Origin: JAVVTR01 sp036653535
Lineage (GTDB): Bacteria; Bacteroidota; Bacteroidia; Bacteroidales; P3
Direction of reading: 5' to 3'
NCBI GenBank assembly: GCA_036653535.1
Contig: JAVVTR010000011.1
Coordinates: forward strand, 1-61,734
DNA: 61,734 nucleotides
In this document: positions 7,537-16,355 of the stretch, in pieces
Numbering within the stretch: position 1 is the first letter of the stretch
Layout: every line of letters begins with the position of its first letter
Notes under the pieces: model-generated
Told to the model about the DNA's origin: nothing
The model's input: only the letters and a program-made list of their open reading frames with translations
The model's database searches: none
Translations under genes and position numbers: made by a program

Positions 7537-8373
7537 ATGACAACGTTTTTTAAATTTGCATCTGTGACCAAGAAAATAACCTTAGCTATTGTGGGGGTTT
7601 TCTTGATGATTTTTTTGTTGGTACACGCAGGCATTAATTTGTGTTTGCTTCGTGGGGATGAAGGCGTTTGGTTTAGAGCCGCCGCTCATTTTATGGGAAC
7701 GAATTACATTGTAAAAGTGTTTGAAATCGTTCTTTTTGCTGCCTTTTTTGTACACATTATTTTGGCTCTTATTTTGCAATTTCAAAATTGGCGTGCTCGT
7801 CCCGTGGCTTACAAAGTGGCCAATCGTTCGGCTACTCGCCTAGGTTCTAAATACATGATTTATACCGGTATTTTAGTTGCTATTTTCCTTTGTATTCATA
7901 TGATGAATTTCTACTTTGTAAAATTAGGATGGGCGGAAGGCAAATATATAGTTAAAATAGAAGATATCACTAAGGCGGATCCGGCTGTTTTGCAACAAAA
8001 TCAGGACGCATTGGTTAGTATGTTTCAAAACACCAATCCCGAAACACAATCCATGCAGCAATTTAAAGAAGAAGCCGACAATGTAAGCAAAGCACAAATC
8101 ACCAAGGTTTTTGGTACTCAATTTAAGGCCTATGAACCGGATTTTTATAACATGGCTCGTCAGTTGTTCAAAAATACCTTTTATTCCCTTTTGTATATAG
8201 TCCTTATCTTTGCTTTGGGAATACATCTCAATCATGCCTTTTCTTCTGCCTTTCAAACCATAGGTTGGAACCATCCAAAATATACGCCGTTTATTAATGG
8301 CTTTGGAACCGGATATGCCATTGTAATAACGCTTATGTTCTGTATTATTCCCGTTTGGTTCCTCATTTATTAA
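7537..8373 (+). CDS. sdhC: Succinate dehydrogenase/fumarate reductase cytochrome b subunit
   Basis: A 278-residue integral membrane subunit that anchors fumarate reductase and carries the haem b used to exchange electrons with menaquinone. Five hydrophobic segments can be read (about 12-35, 58-80, 105-130, 209-235, 252-277), with conserved-type His in several, for example HAGINL, HIILAL, HMMNFYF and HLNHAF. The family in Bacteroidetes is usually around 225-235 residues. The extra length is a hydrophilic Gln/Asn/Lys-rich stretch of about 45 residues between the third and fourth segments (roughly 145-190). It is first in the sdhC-frdA-frdB set and has its own canonical promoter. The assignment is firm from the partner genes; the inserted loop is unusual. 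Confidence 0.92.
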   Translation: MTTFFKFASVTKKITLAIVGVFLMIFLLVHAGINLCLLRGDEGVWFRAAAHFMGTNYIVKVFEIVLFAAFFVHIILALILQFQNWRARPVAYKVANRSATRLGSKYMIYTGILVAIFLCIHMMNFYFVKLGWAEGKYIVKIEDITKADPAVLQQNQDALVSMFQNTNPETQSMQQFKEEADNVSKAQITKVFGTQFKAYEPDFYNMARQLFKNTFYSLLYIVLIFALGIHLNHAFSSAFQTIGWNHPKYTPFINGFGTGYAIVITLMFCIIPVWFLIY

Positions 8374-8393
8374 CCTGCAAAAAAACAAGAGAT

Positions 8394-10334
8394 ATGAATA
8401 TTTTGGATTCTAAAGTTCCTTCGGGTCCTCTATCTGAAAAATGGACAAATTATAAAAACGAGCAACATTTGGTAAATCCGGCCAATAAGAGAAAATTGGA
8501 CGTGATTGTAGTGGGAACCGGACTTGCCGGAGCTTCTGCTGCAGCCAGTTTAGGAGCTATGGGTTTTAATGTTAAGATATTTTGCATTTCCGACTCCCCC
8601 CGTCGTGCACACTCTATTGCCGCACAGGGAGGAATTAATGCAGCAAAAAATTACCAAAACGATGGCGATAGTATTTATCGTTTATTCTACGATACTATCA
8701 AAGGCGGTGATTATCGTTCGAGAGAAGCCAATGTATATCGTTTATCAGAAGTAAGTAATTCTATCATCGATCAATGTGTAGCCCAAGGGGTTCCTTTTGC
8801 TCGTGATTATGCTGGATATTTAGACAACCGCTCTTTTGGTGGGGCTCAGGTTTCCCGTACATTCTATGCTCGTGGTCAAACCGGACAGCAATTATTGATA
8901 GGCGCTTATGGCGCTCTTAGTAATGAAATAGCCAAAGGAAGTGTAGAACTTTACCAACGTCGTGAAATGTTAGATGTAGTGGTAAAAGACGATCATGCTT
9001 GTGGTATTATTTGTCGTAACCTTATTAGTGGAGAAATTGAGCGTTATGCAGCCCATGCTGTATTATTGGCTACTGGGGGTTATGGTAATGTTTATTTCCT
9101 TTCTACCAATGCTATGAACTCTAATGGTAGTGCCGCTTGGAGAGCATACAAAAAAGGTGCTTTTTTTGCCAATCCTTGTTTTACGCAAATTCATCCCACT
9201 TGTATTCCAGTGCACGGAGAATATCAGTCTAAACTTACGCTTATGAGTGAAAGCTTACGTAATGATGGACGTATTTGGGTGCCGAAAATAAAAGAAGATG
9301 CCGAAAAGATACGAAAAGGAGAATTAAAGCCCACCGATATTCCCGAAGAAAAGAGAGATTATTATTTAGAGCGTCGTTATCCGGCTTTCGGAAATTTAGT
9401 ACCCCGTGATGTGGCTTCCCGTGCGGCTAAGGAACGTTGTGATGCCGGTTTTGGAGTTGCAACCACTGGTTTGGCTGTCTACTTAGATTTTGCAGATGCT
9501 ATCCAGCGTTTAGGACGACATAAGATAGAAGAACGTTATGGTAATTTGTTTCAAATGTACCAAAAAATTACGGATGCCAATCCTTATGAAACCCCTATGA
9601 TGATTTATCCTGCAGTGCATTATACTATGGGAGGTCTTTGGGTGGATTATGAATTACAGACCACTTTAAAAGGTTTGTTTGCTTTAGGAGAAGCCAACTT
9701 CTCCGACCACGGAGCCAATCGTCTTGGAGCTTCTGCTTTGATGCAAGGGCTTTCGGATGGTTACTTTGTAATTCCTTATACACTACAAAACAATCTTGCC
9801 TCTCATATTGGAGATGGACATTTACCTACCAACACCCCTGAATTTGACCAGGCGGAAGCGCAGGTAAAAGAACGCATAAATAAAATACTTAATATAAAAG
9901 GTCAAATTTCTGTAGATACTTTTCATCGACGCCTTGGTCACATTATGTGGGAAGGAGTTGGTATGGGAAGAACGACCAAGAATTTAGAGTGGGCTATTGA
10001 AGAAATACAAAAACTTCGTGCTGAGTTTTGGAAAGAGGTGAAAGTAGTGGGAACCGCCAATGAGATGAATCCCGAATTGGAAAAAGCATTACGTTTGGCC
10101 GATTTCTTAGAAATGGGCGAGTTAATGGCTCGGGATGCTTTGCAAAGAGAAGAATCCTGTGGAGGACATTTCCGAGAAGAGCATCAAACTCCAGAGGGAG
10201 AAGCCTTGCGGGATGATAAACACTTTATGAACGTGAGTGCATGGGAATATACAGGCGATGAGCAAGTGCCGGAGCATCATGAAGAAAAATTAGATTATGA
10301 AAATATTAAGGTGGCTGCCCGTAATTATAAGTAG
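8394..10334 (+). CDS. frdA: Fumarate reductase/succinate dehydrogenase flavoprotein subunit
   Basis: A 646-residue FAD subunit interconverting fumarate and succinate at the cytoplasmic face. The FAD dinucleotide motif GTGLAGASA is at residues 41-49, and the covalent-FAD histidine is His73 in AHSIAAQGGINA. Active-site landmarks include HPTCIP, the YTMGGLWVDY segment and NRLGASALMQGL. An upstream in-frame ATG at 8355 overlaps sdhC and adds 13 unrelated residues; ATG 8394, 20 bases after the sdhC stop with AAGAGA upstream, fits family N-termini. It is the longer SdhA form found in Bacteroidetes and Epsilonproteobacteria. In an anaerobic Bacteroidales the physiological direction is probably fumarate reduction. 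Confidence 0.96.
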   Translation: MNILDSKVPSGPLSEKWTNYKNEQHLVNPANKRKLDVIVVGTGLAGASAAASLGAMGFNVKIFCISDSPRRAHSIAAQGGINAAKNYQNDGDSIYRLFYDTIKGGDYRSREANVYRLSEVSNSIIDQCVAQGVPFARDYAGYLDNRSFGGAQVSRTFYARGQTGQQLLIGAYGALSNEIAKGSVELYQRREMLDVVVKDDHACGIICRNLISGEIERYAAHAVLLATGGYGNVYFLSTNAMNSNGSAAWRAYKKGAFFANPCFTQIHPTCIPVHGEYQSKLTLMSESLRNDGRIWVPKIKEDAEKIRKGELKPTDIPEEKRDYYLERRYPAFGNLVPRDVASRAAKERCDAGFGVATTGLAVYLDFADAIQRLGRHKIEERYGNLFQMYQKITDANPYETPMMIYPAVHYTMGGLWVDYELQTTLKGLFALGEANFSDHGANRLGASALMQGLSDGYFVIPYTLQNNLASHIGDGHLPTNTPEFDQAEAQVKERINKILNIKGQISVDTFHRRLGHIMWEGVGMGRTTKNLEWAIEEIQKLRAEFWKEVKVVGTANEMNPELEKALRLADFLEMGELMARDALQREESCGGHFREEHQTPEGEALRDDKHFMNVSAWEYTGDEQVPEHHEEKLDYENIKVAARNYK

Positions 10335-10432
10335 CCGTAAGCTTAAAACAGGGAGTATAAAACTATACTTTTTCTCCGACCTAAGGTATTGGCTTATCAA
10401 CGAGAAAACTTTAGTTTTAGAAAGCGGTAATT

Positions 10433-10470
10433 AGATTCTGCTAAAAAGAATCTGAGATTTTTTGCTTTTT
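10433..10470 (+). terminator. Weak hairpin with T-rich tail between frdA and frdB
   Basis: AGATTC (10433-10438) pairs with GAATCT (10448-10453), followed by GAGATTTTTTGCTTTTT. The stem is only 6 bp. It sits in an unusually long (162-base) gap inside what is otherwise an operon, so it could attenuate or process the transcript. Confidence 0.35.
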
Positions 10471-10496
10471 AATAATAATTTTAAAAATTTTGAGAA

Positions 10497-11237
10497 ATGG
10501 ATTTTACATTAAAAATATGGCGCCAAAGTGCTCCTAAAGCCAAAGGAAAATTTGAAACTTATCCAATTAGTGATATTTCTCCAGACTGTTCTTTTTTGGA
10601 AATGATAGATATTCTCAATGAATCCATGGTGAAAAGAGGGGTAGAACCTATTTGTTTTGATCATGATTGTAGGGAAGGTATTTGTGGCATGTGTAGTTTG
10701 TATATTAATGGACATCCTCATGGTCCCGATAGTCAAATAACTACTTGCCAATTACATATGCGTAAATTTAAAAGTGGCGATACTATATGGATTGAACCTT
10801 GGCGTTCGGCAGCTTTTCCGGTTATCAAGGATTTAGTAGTAGATCGTCATGCTTTTGATAAAATAGTACAGGCAGGAGGTTATATTTCTGCTACTACCGG
10901 TGGTGTTCCGGATGCCAATAGCATACCTATTCCAAAACAAGATGCTGATACTGCTATGGATGCTGCAGCTTGTATAGGTTGCGGGGCTTGTGTAGCGGCT
11001 TGTAAAAATGCCTCCGCTATGTTATTCGTTTCTGCCAAAGTTTCTCATTTCGCTCATTTACCTCAGGGGAAAGTAGAAGCGGCAAAGCGGGTAGAAAGAA
11101 TGGTTGCCAAAATGGATGAATTAGGTTTCGGAAATTGTACTAATACAGGAGCTTGCGAGGCAGAATGTCCTAAAAGTATAAAGATAGAGCATATAGCCAA
11201 GTTAAATCGAGAATTTATTTGTGCTAAGCTTGGATAG
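10497..11237 (+). CDS. frdB: Fumarate reductase/succinate dehydrogenase iron-sulfur subunit
   Basis: A 246-residue electron-transfer subunit that passes electrons between the haem b subunit and the FrdA flavin. The [2Fe-2S] ligands are Cys58, Cys63, Cys66 and Cys84 (CREGICGMC..TTC). The C-terminal domain carries the CIGCGACVAAC and CTNTGACEAECP cluster motifs for [4Fe-4S] and [3Fe-4S] centres. The length is normal for the family. The 162-base gap after frdA is longer than usual for subunits of one complex and contains small hairpins, but no separate promoter with a clear -7 box was found, so cotranscription with sdhC and frdA is assumed. Confidence 0.96.
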   Translation: MDFTLKIWRQSAPKAKGKFETYPISDISPDCSFLEMIDILNESMVKRGVEPICFDHDCREGICGMCSLYINGHPHGPDSQITTCQLHMRKFKSGDTIWIEPWRSAAFPVIKDLVVDRHAFDKIVQAGGYISATTGGVPDANSIPIPKQDADTAMDAAACIGCGACVAACKNASAMLFVSAKVSHFAHLPQGKVEAAKRVERMVAKMDELGFGNCTNTGACEAECPKSIKIEHIAKLNREFICAKLG

Positions 11238-11418
11238 GCAGTATTCTTTCTTGAAAAGATCCATAGAAAGAACTAAGCTGCACCCTTTCCGCTATTTCTT
11301 TATTCCTTAATTTTAAAACGCTAAATTTAATAGGTAAAAGGGTTTTAAAATCCAATAAAATCTTGTATTTGGCTTTTGTCAATGGTTTCAAACAATATTA
11401 CAGTAAGGGACTTAGAAA

Positions 11419-13944
11419 ATGACTTTAGATCAACTTACACAAGGACAAAAAGCGGTAATTCTTAAGATTAAGGGTAGGGGGGCGTTTCGTCATCGTATCA
11501 TAGAAATGGGCTTTGTTAAGGGGCAAGAAGTTTCCGTTTTGAGATTTGCCCCGATGAAAGACCCGGTAGAATTCCGTATTTTAGGTAGTGAAATATCCTT
11601 GCGGCGTAGTGAAGCTGCCTTAATTGAAATAAATTTACTCTCTTCCACAGAAAACGCTATTTCTAATAGCGTTGATTGTCTTACCGATAAAGAGGAATCC
11701 TCTTTTGAGAAAGAGGGAGCCGAATCTCAAGAAGAACCTTCTCCCAATTTCAAGAGAAACGGGTACAAATCTCCTTTTTCTATTTTTTCTCAAAAGATTT
11801 CTACTTCTCAAAAAGTTTCTGCTTCTAAAAAAACTTCGGATATTCTTTCTGCTGCAGTAACAGCTGCTACTACTCAAAATTCCTCTTCCACCTCTTTACC
11901 ATTTCCGGTTATAGAGGTTTGTATGGTTGGCAATCCCAATGCTGGAAAAACCTCTCTTTACAATGCTCTTTCCGGCGAATTTGAACATGTTGGGAATTAT
12001 AGCGGGGTTACGGTCGATGCTAAAACCGTGCGTTTCCCCTATCAAGACTATATTATAGAACTTACCGATTTACCAGGAAGTTACTCTTTTTCGCCTTACT
12101 CTCCGGAAGAAAGTTTTGTAAGAGATCAATTGCTAAATAAAAAGCCGGATGTAATTATCAATGTGGTAGATGCCTCTAATTTGGAACGCAATCTTTATCT
12201 TACTACCCAACTTATTGATATGGATTTTAAAGTGGTGATCGCTTTAAATATGTATGATGAGTTTACTAAAAAGGGAGATCTTTTAGATTATGAATTGTTG
12301 GGTAAATTAATGGGTATGCCCGTTATTCCAACCATTGCTTCCAAAAGAAAAGGCATACACGAGCTTTTAACGGTGGTTACCGAGGTTTTTAACGAGAAAA
12401 ATCCAACTATTCGTCATACTCATATTCCTTATTTGGAGGAAGTAGAAAATAGCTTGCGTAAAATCCAAGATAAGATATGGAAAGACCCTAAATTTGTAGA
12501 TATATATTCCTCTCGTTTTTTGGCGATTAAGTTATTGGAAAAAGACGTACAGGTTGTTCAAAAATTAGATTGCTTGCAAGAGGTAGAACCTATTCTACAA
12601 ATAGCTAAATTAGAAGGCGAGCGCTTGCAAATGCTCTACAAAGAAGATGCCGACCATTTGATGGCCGAATTTCGATACGCCTTTATTCGAGGAGCTCTCA
12701 AAGAATGTTATAAACCTGCCGGTACTTGGGGTGCTTCTACCTCTTCAAAAGAAAAGAATTCCACTTCTCCCATAACTACAAAACAAAGTGTTACAGATAG
12801 GATAGATAGTATTTTAATTCATAAAATATGGGGTTTCCCTATTTTTTTGATATTTCTTTGGATAATGTTTCAAACTACTTTTCTATTGGGAAGCTACCCA
12901 GTGGAGTGGATTGATATGGGAGTAGGAAAATTAAGTAGTTATTTGCATGTGGTTATGTATGATAGCATGCTAAAGGATGTTCTTTTGGATGGGATTTTGC
13001 GAGGAATAGGAGGGGTAATTATTTTCCTTCCCAACATATTAATACTCTTTTCTTTTATAGCTTTTATGGAAGCAACTGGTTATATGGCTAGAGTCGCATT
13101 TATTATGGATAAGCTAATGCACACCATAGGATTACATGGAAAATCTTTCATCCCTCTTATTATTGGTTTTGGTTGTAATGTGCCTGCGGTTATGGCTACG
13201 CGGACTATAGAAAATCGCAAAGATCGTATCCTTACTATGTTAATTGTTCCTTTTATGTCGTGTAGTGCTCGACTTCCCATTTATATATTATTAGTGGGTG
13301 CTTTCTTTCAAGCCTATGCAGGTACGGTTATTTTTCTTATTTATATAGTGGGTATAATATTTTCTATTTTATCGGCTTTGCTTTTTCGTTTTACCCTTTT
13401 GCCCTCTACCGAAAGCCCTTTTGTAATGGAGATGCCGCCTTATCGTTGGCCTACAACCCGTTCTGTGTTTCGCAATTTATGGGTTAAAACCACGCAATAT
13501 TTACGAAAAATGGGAGGTATTATTCTTATTGCTTCCATTCTTATTTGGGCCTTGGGTTATTTTCCCATACATCCCCAGCCTATAGCCCCCGAAGTACAGT
13601 TGGAGCAATCGTATTTGGGAACCATAGGCAAATGGATGGAACCCATAATAAAACCCCTTGGATTCGATTGGAAAATGGGAATTAGTCTCTTGGCTGGAAT
13701 ATCGGCCAAAGAGGTGGTAGTTAGTACTATGAGTGTAATGATGGATGCTGAAACAGCTTTTACGCCATTAACGGCTATTTCTTTTTTAGCTTTTGTTTTG
13801 TTATATTTCCCTTGTATAGCCGTGTTTGCAGCGGTGCATAAAGAAAGTGGAAGTTGGAAATGGCCTATTTTTATGGCTTTATATACTATCTCTTTGGCAT
13901 GGTTAGTTTCTTTTCTTATTTTTCAGATAGGTTCGTTTTTGTAA
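11419..13944 (+). CDS. feoB: Fused FeoA-FeoB ferrous iron transporter
   Basis: An 841-residue inner-membrane ferrous iron uptake protein in which FeoA and FeoB are one polypeptide. Residues 1-71 are a FeoA SH3-like domain. Residues about 75-160 form a Ser/Lys/Glu-rich low-complexity linker. The FeoB GTPase follows, with G1 GNPNAGKT at 171-178, G3 DLPG at 217-220 and a G4-like NMYD. The helical GDI region comes next. From about residue 470 the transport core has roughly eight membrane segments with two Gate regions, including the conserved GCNVPAVMATR segment. FeoAB fusions are known in Bacteroidetes; the linker here is longer than seems necessary. No Fur box or FeoC gene is seen. Confidence 0.95.
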   Translation: MTLDQLTQGQKAVILKIKGRGAFRHRIIEMGFVKGQEVSVLRFAPMKDPVEFRILGSEISLRRSEAALIEINLLSSTENAISNSVDCLTDKEESSFEKEGAESQEEPSPNFKRNGYKSPFSIFSQKISTSQKVSASKKTSDILSAAVTAATTQNSSSTSLPFPVIEVCMVGNPNAGKTSLYNALSGEFEHVGNYSGVTVDAKTVRFPYQDYIIELTDLPGSYSFSPYSPEESFVRDQLLNKKPDVIINVVDASNLERNLYLTTQLIDMDFKVVIALNMYDEFTKKGDLLDYELLGKLMGMPVIPTIASKRKGIHELLTVVTEVFNEKNPTIRHTHIPYLEEVENSLRKIQDKIWKDPKFVDIYSSRFLAIKLLEKDVQVVQKLDCLQEVEPILQIAKLEGERLQMLYKEDADHLMAEFRYAFIRGALKECYKPAGTWGASTSSKEKNSTSPITTKQSVTDRIDSILIHKIWGFPIFLIFLWIMFQTTFLLGSYPVEWIDMGVGKLSSYLHVVMYDSMLKDVLLDGILRGIGGVIIFLPNILILFSFIAFMEATGYMARVAFIMDKLMHTIGLHGKSFIPLIIGFGCNVPAVMATRTIENRKDRILTMLIVPFMSCSARLPIYILLVGAFFQAYAGTVIFLIYIVGIIFSILSALLFRFTLLPSTESPFVMEMPPYRWPTTRSVFRNLWVKTTQYLRKMGGIILIASILIWALGYFPIHPQPIAPEVQLEQSYLGTIGKWMEPIIKPLGFDWKMGISLLAGISAKEVVVSTMSVMMDAETAFTPLTAISFLAFVLLYFPCIAVFAAVHKESGSWKWPIFMALYTISLAWLVSFLIFQIGSFL

Positions 13945-14008
13945 AGAAAATTACCTACTAGCAAAGGCAAGGTTTTATAGGGAAGGTGTCTGTTTCCTTA
14001 GAATTTAT

Positions 14009-14016
14009 TATCTTTG
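14009..14016 (+). promoter_or_regulatory. -7 promoter box TATCTTTG upstream of aminopeptidase P
   Basis: Perfect TAnnTTTG match, about 43 bases before ATG 14060. There is no clear -33 TTTG at the ideal position. Confidence 0.55.
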
Positions 14017-14059
14017 TGCCTCCGATTTAGCAAAATAAAAAAAATAAAATATCAAAAAC

Positions 14060-15445
14060 ATGTTTGATAAGAAAATATACATGGCTCGTAGAGCCCAATT
14101 GAAAAAGGATTTAAAAGGAGGTATTGTAATTTTACCGGCCAACGAAGAAGCTTCTTGTAACTATGCCGACAATACTTACCCTTTCCGTCAAGATAGTAAT
14201 TTCTTGTATTTCTTCGGTCTACAGCAAGCAGATATGGTTGGTGTTTTAGATTTAGATTCCGATACCGATTGGATTTATGCCGATGATCTCACTATGGACG
14301 ATATTATTTGGATGGGTCATCTTCCTACGGTACAAGAAACTGCTGCCAGTGTAGGTGTTACCAATGTTGGTCCTATTAAAGATTTGGTGGATTTGCTCCA
14401 TAAAGCCACTTTAAGTCGGAGAAAAGTTCATTTTGTGAGTCCCTACCGTATGAGAATAGCCGTTAAGCTATCCGCATGGTTGTCGTTTCCCCTTGCAAAA
14501 ATAAAAGAGAACCAATCGGTTGATCTCATTAATGCCATTATAAGTCAGCGTTCTATTAAAGGACGGGAAGAAATTCAGGAAATAGAGCAGGCTATGTTGG
14601 TGGCTCATCAAATGCACACCTTAGCCATGCGTATGTGTAAACCTGGAACATACGAATATCAAATAGCCGGAGCAATGGAAGGGGTAGCTCTTTCGCATTA
14701 TGGAAGCATGTCGTTTCCCGCTATTGTTTCTATGAATGGGCAAACATTGCATAATCACGATCATAGCAAAATTCTAAAAGAAGGTCGCATGATGGTGGCC
14801 GATGTAGGGGCCGAAGTTCATAGCCATTACTGTTCCGATGTTACTCGCACTACACCAGTAGGGGGTAAATTTAATTCACGACAAAAAGATATTTACGAAG
14901 TGGTATTAAAGGCTAATACCACTACCATAGAAACCCTCAAGCCGGGTCTTCCTTATCGCGATTATCATATAGAAGCTTGCAAAATAATAGCCAACGGCTT
15001 AAAAGACTTGGGTATTATGAAAGGCGATATAGACGAAGCCGTTAGCTTGGGTGCCCATGCGATGTTTATGCCTCATGGATTAGGTCACATGATGGGATTG
15101 GATGTGCATGATATGGAAAATATGGGTGAAAATTTGTTTGGCTACGATCAGGAGGTAAAGCGTTCCGATCAATTTGGCTTATCTTATTTACGCTTAGGAC
15201 GTCGTTTGCAACCTAATTTTGTTTTAACGGTAGAACCGGGTATCTACTTTATTCCAGCTTTGATAGATTTATGGAAAAGTCAAGATAAATTTATAAATTT
15301 TATCAATTACGATAAATTAGATAGTTACCGTGATTTTGGTGGGATTCGTATAGAAGATGATGTAATTATTAGCGAAAAAGGCTGTAATGTTTTGGGTCCA
15401 CGCATTCCAAAAACAGTAAAAGAAATAGAAGATTTCTGTCTATAG
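14060..15445 (+). CDS. pepP: Xaa-Pro aminopeptidase (aminopeptidase P family, M24B)
   Basis: A 461-residue cytosolic metallopeptidase that removes N-terminal residues preceding proline. It has the aminopeptidase P N-terminal domain (about 1-170) and the pita-bread catalytic domain. Metal ligands read as Asp248 and Asp260 (VADVGAE..YCSDVTRT), a His in HGLGHMMGLDVHD, a Glu in TVEPGIYF and a Glu in GGIRIEDDV. All five ligand motifs of M24 are present. The length is normal. It has its own -7 box and a good ATG with A-rich upstream sequence. With the secreted proteases nearby it fits peptide use, but the gene is widespread and may be housekeeping. Confidence 0.94.
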   Translation: MFDKKIYMARRAQLKKDLKGGIVILPANEEASCNYADNTYPFRQDSNFLYFFGLQQADMVGVLDLDSDTDWIYADDLTMDDIIWMGHLPTVQETAASVGVTNVGPIKDLVDLLHKATLSRRKVHFVSPYRMRIAVKLSAWLSFPLAKIKENQSVDLINAIISQRSIKGREEIQEIEQAMLVAHQMHTLAMRMCKPGTYEYQIAGAMEGVALSHYGSMSFPAIVSMNGQTLHNHDHSKILKEGRMMVADVGAEVHSHYCSDVTRTTPVGGKFNSRQKDIYEVVLKANTTTIETLKPGLPYRDYHIEACKIIANGLKDLGIMKGDIDEAVSLGAHAMFMPHGLGHMMGLDVHDMENMGENLFGYDQEVKRSDQFGLSYLRLGRRLQPNFVLTVEPGIYFIPALIDLWKSQDKFINFINYDKLDSYRDFGGIRIEDDVIISEKGCNVLGPRIPKTVKEIEDFCL

Positions 15446-15758
15446 AAAATCTTCGTTGTTACTTACAGTAAAAAAATTGAGGGCGATTTCCTAAGAAGGC
15501 CAAGTTGGTTTGGATGTGTTACTATGGATAATAAAAGCGAATGGGTTTATGCCCTTTCGCATATACTCATCCACTTTTATTTTTGTTATAAATAAAAAAA
15601 GGCTACTTTTGTAACAATTTCGACTATTTTTAGTGTGAAATTTTGCTACAGGTGGCATATAAACGGTTAAAAATGGCGAAATGTACCCTTTCTTCTTTTA
15701 CAAAAATGGATACTTGGAAATAACGAATTCCTAATATTAATATATAAAAAGAAAAAAC
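15446..15758 (+). promoter_or_regulatory. 313-base intergenic region with hairpin and promoter box
   Basis: An imperfect hairpin lies at 15537-15560 (GCGAA/TTCGC plus GGG/CCC around one mismatch), a candidate terminator for pepP although no T run follows directly. TACTTTTG at 15604-15611 fits TAnnTTTG and would start the barrel gene with a leader of about 140 bases. I see no small gene. Confidence 0.45.
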
Positions 15759-16265
15759 ATGAAAAAAATTATCCTAAGTAGTGCGTTAATGATGTCATTA
15801 TTAATGCTTTCTTTCGCCTTTAATAGGGCAAATGCGCAAGTATTTGAAGGACCCAAAAAAGGAACGTCTATTGTTGGGGTTCGTTTTGGTGGAGCAGAGG
15901 GGCTTGGGGCCAACGTTTCTTACGATTATTCCTTAGCTCGTGTTTGGAAAGGTTCTTTCACTATAGGTGGATTTGTTGGTTATCATCATCATTATTATAC
16001 CAATTTCATTCCTATTATGCTTCGTACTACTTATAGATTCAGTGTAGTAGTTCCGGAATGGGAAGTATATGCTGGTGTGATGTTAGGTGGAGCTGTGGTA
16101 GTATGGGATCGTGATTCATGGAATCGTCGCACAGAAGGACGTTTTGCAGGAGATTTTGTTATAGGTAGTAGTTATTATTTTACTAAAAACATAGGAGTGA
16201 ATTTAGAATTTGATTTAGGTTATCCCACTACTTGGGTGAACGTAGGTTTTAATTTTAAATTTTAA
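15759..16265 (+). CDS. Small outer-membrane beta-barrel protein
   Basis: A 168-residue exported protein. The signal peptide is about residues 1-26, ending ANAQ. The mature part alternates short aromatic/Gly-rich strands (VGVRFGG, ANVSYDYS, FTIGGFVGYHHHYY, WEVYAGVMLGGAVV, FVIGSSYYFT) and ends in aromatic FKF, the pattern of an eight-strand OmpA/OmpW-like barrel. A HHHYY cluster sits near residue 70. No specific family is recognised and no binding partner is suggested by the neighbours. Its own promoter upstream and terminator downstream (16276-16328) indicate a monocistronic unit. Confidence 0.75.
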   Translation: MKKIILSSALMMSLLMLSFAFNRANAQVFEGPKKGTSIVGVRFGGAEGLGANVSYDYSLARVWKGSFTIGGFVGYHHHYYTNFIPIMLRTTYRFSVVVPEWEVYAGVMLGGAVVVWDRDSWNRRTEGRFAGDFVIGSSYYFTKNIGVNLEFDLGYPTTWVNVGFNFKF

Positions 16266-16275
16266 GAAAAATCAA

Positions 16276-16328
16276 GGAGACAGTCACAAGGTAGTCGGTG
16301 CGGATTTTGATGACTGTCTTCTTTTTAT
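16276..16328 (+). terminator. Rho-independent terminator after the barrel gene
   Basis: AGACAGTCA at 16278-16286 pairs with TGACTGTCT at 16311-16319 across a 24-base loop, followed by TCTTTTTATT. It lies 10 bases after the stop codon. Confidence 0.75.
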
Positions 16329-16355
16329 TGGGTCTAAATATAAAAAAACAAAAAT

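Noticed and set aside
11238..11418. Fur box upstream of the FeoAB gene
   Set aside because: No convincing 19-base inverted GATAATGATNATCATTATC-like site can be seen.
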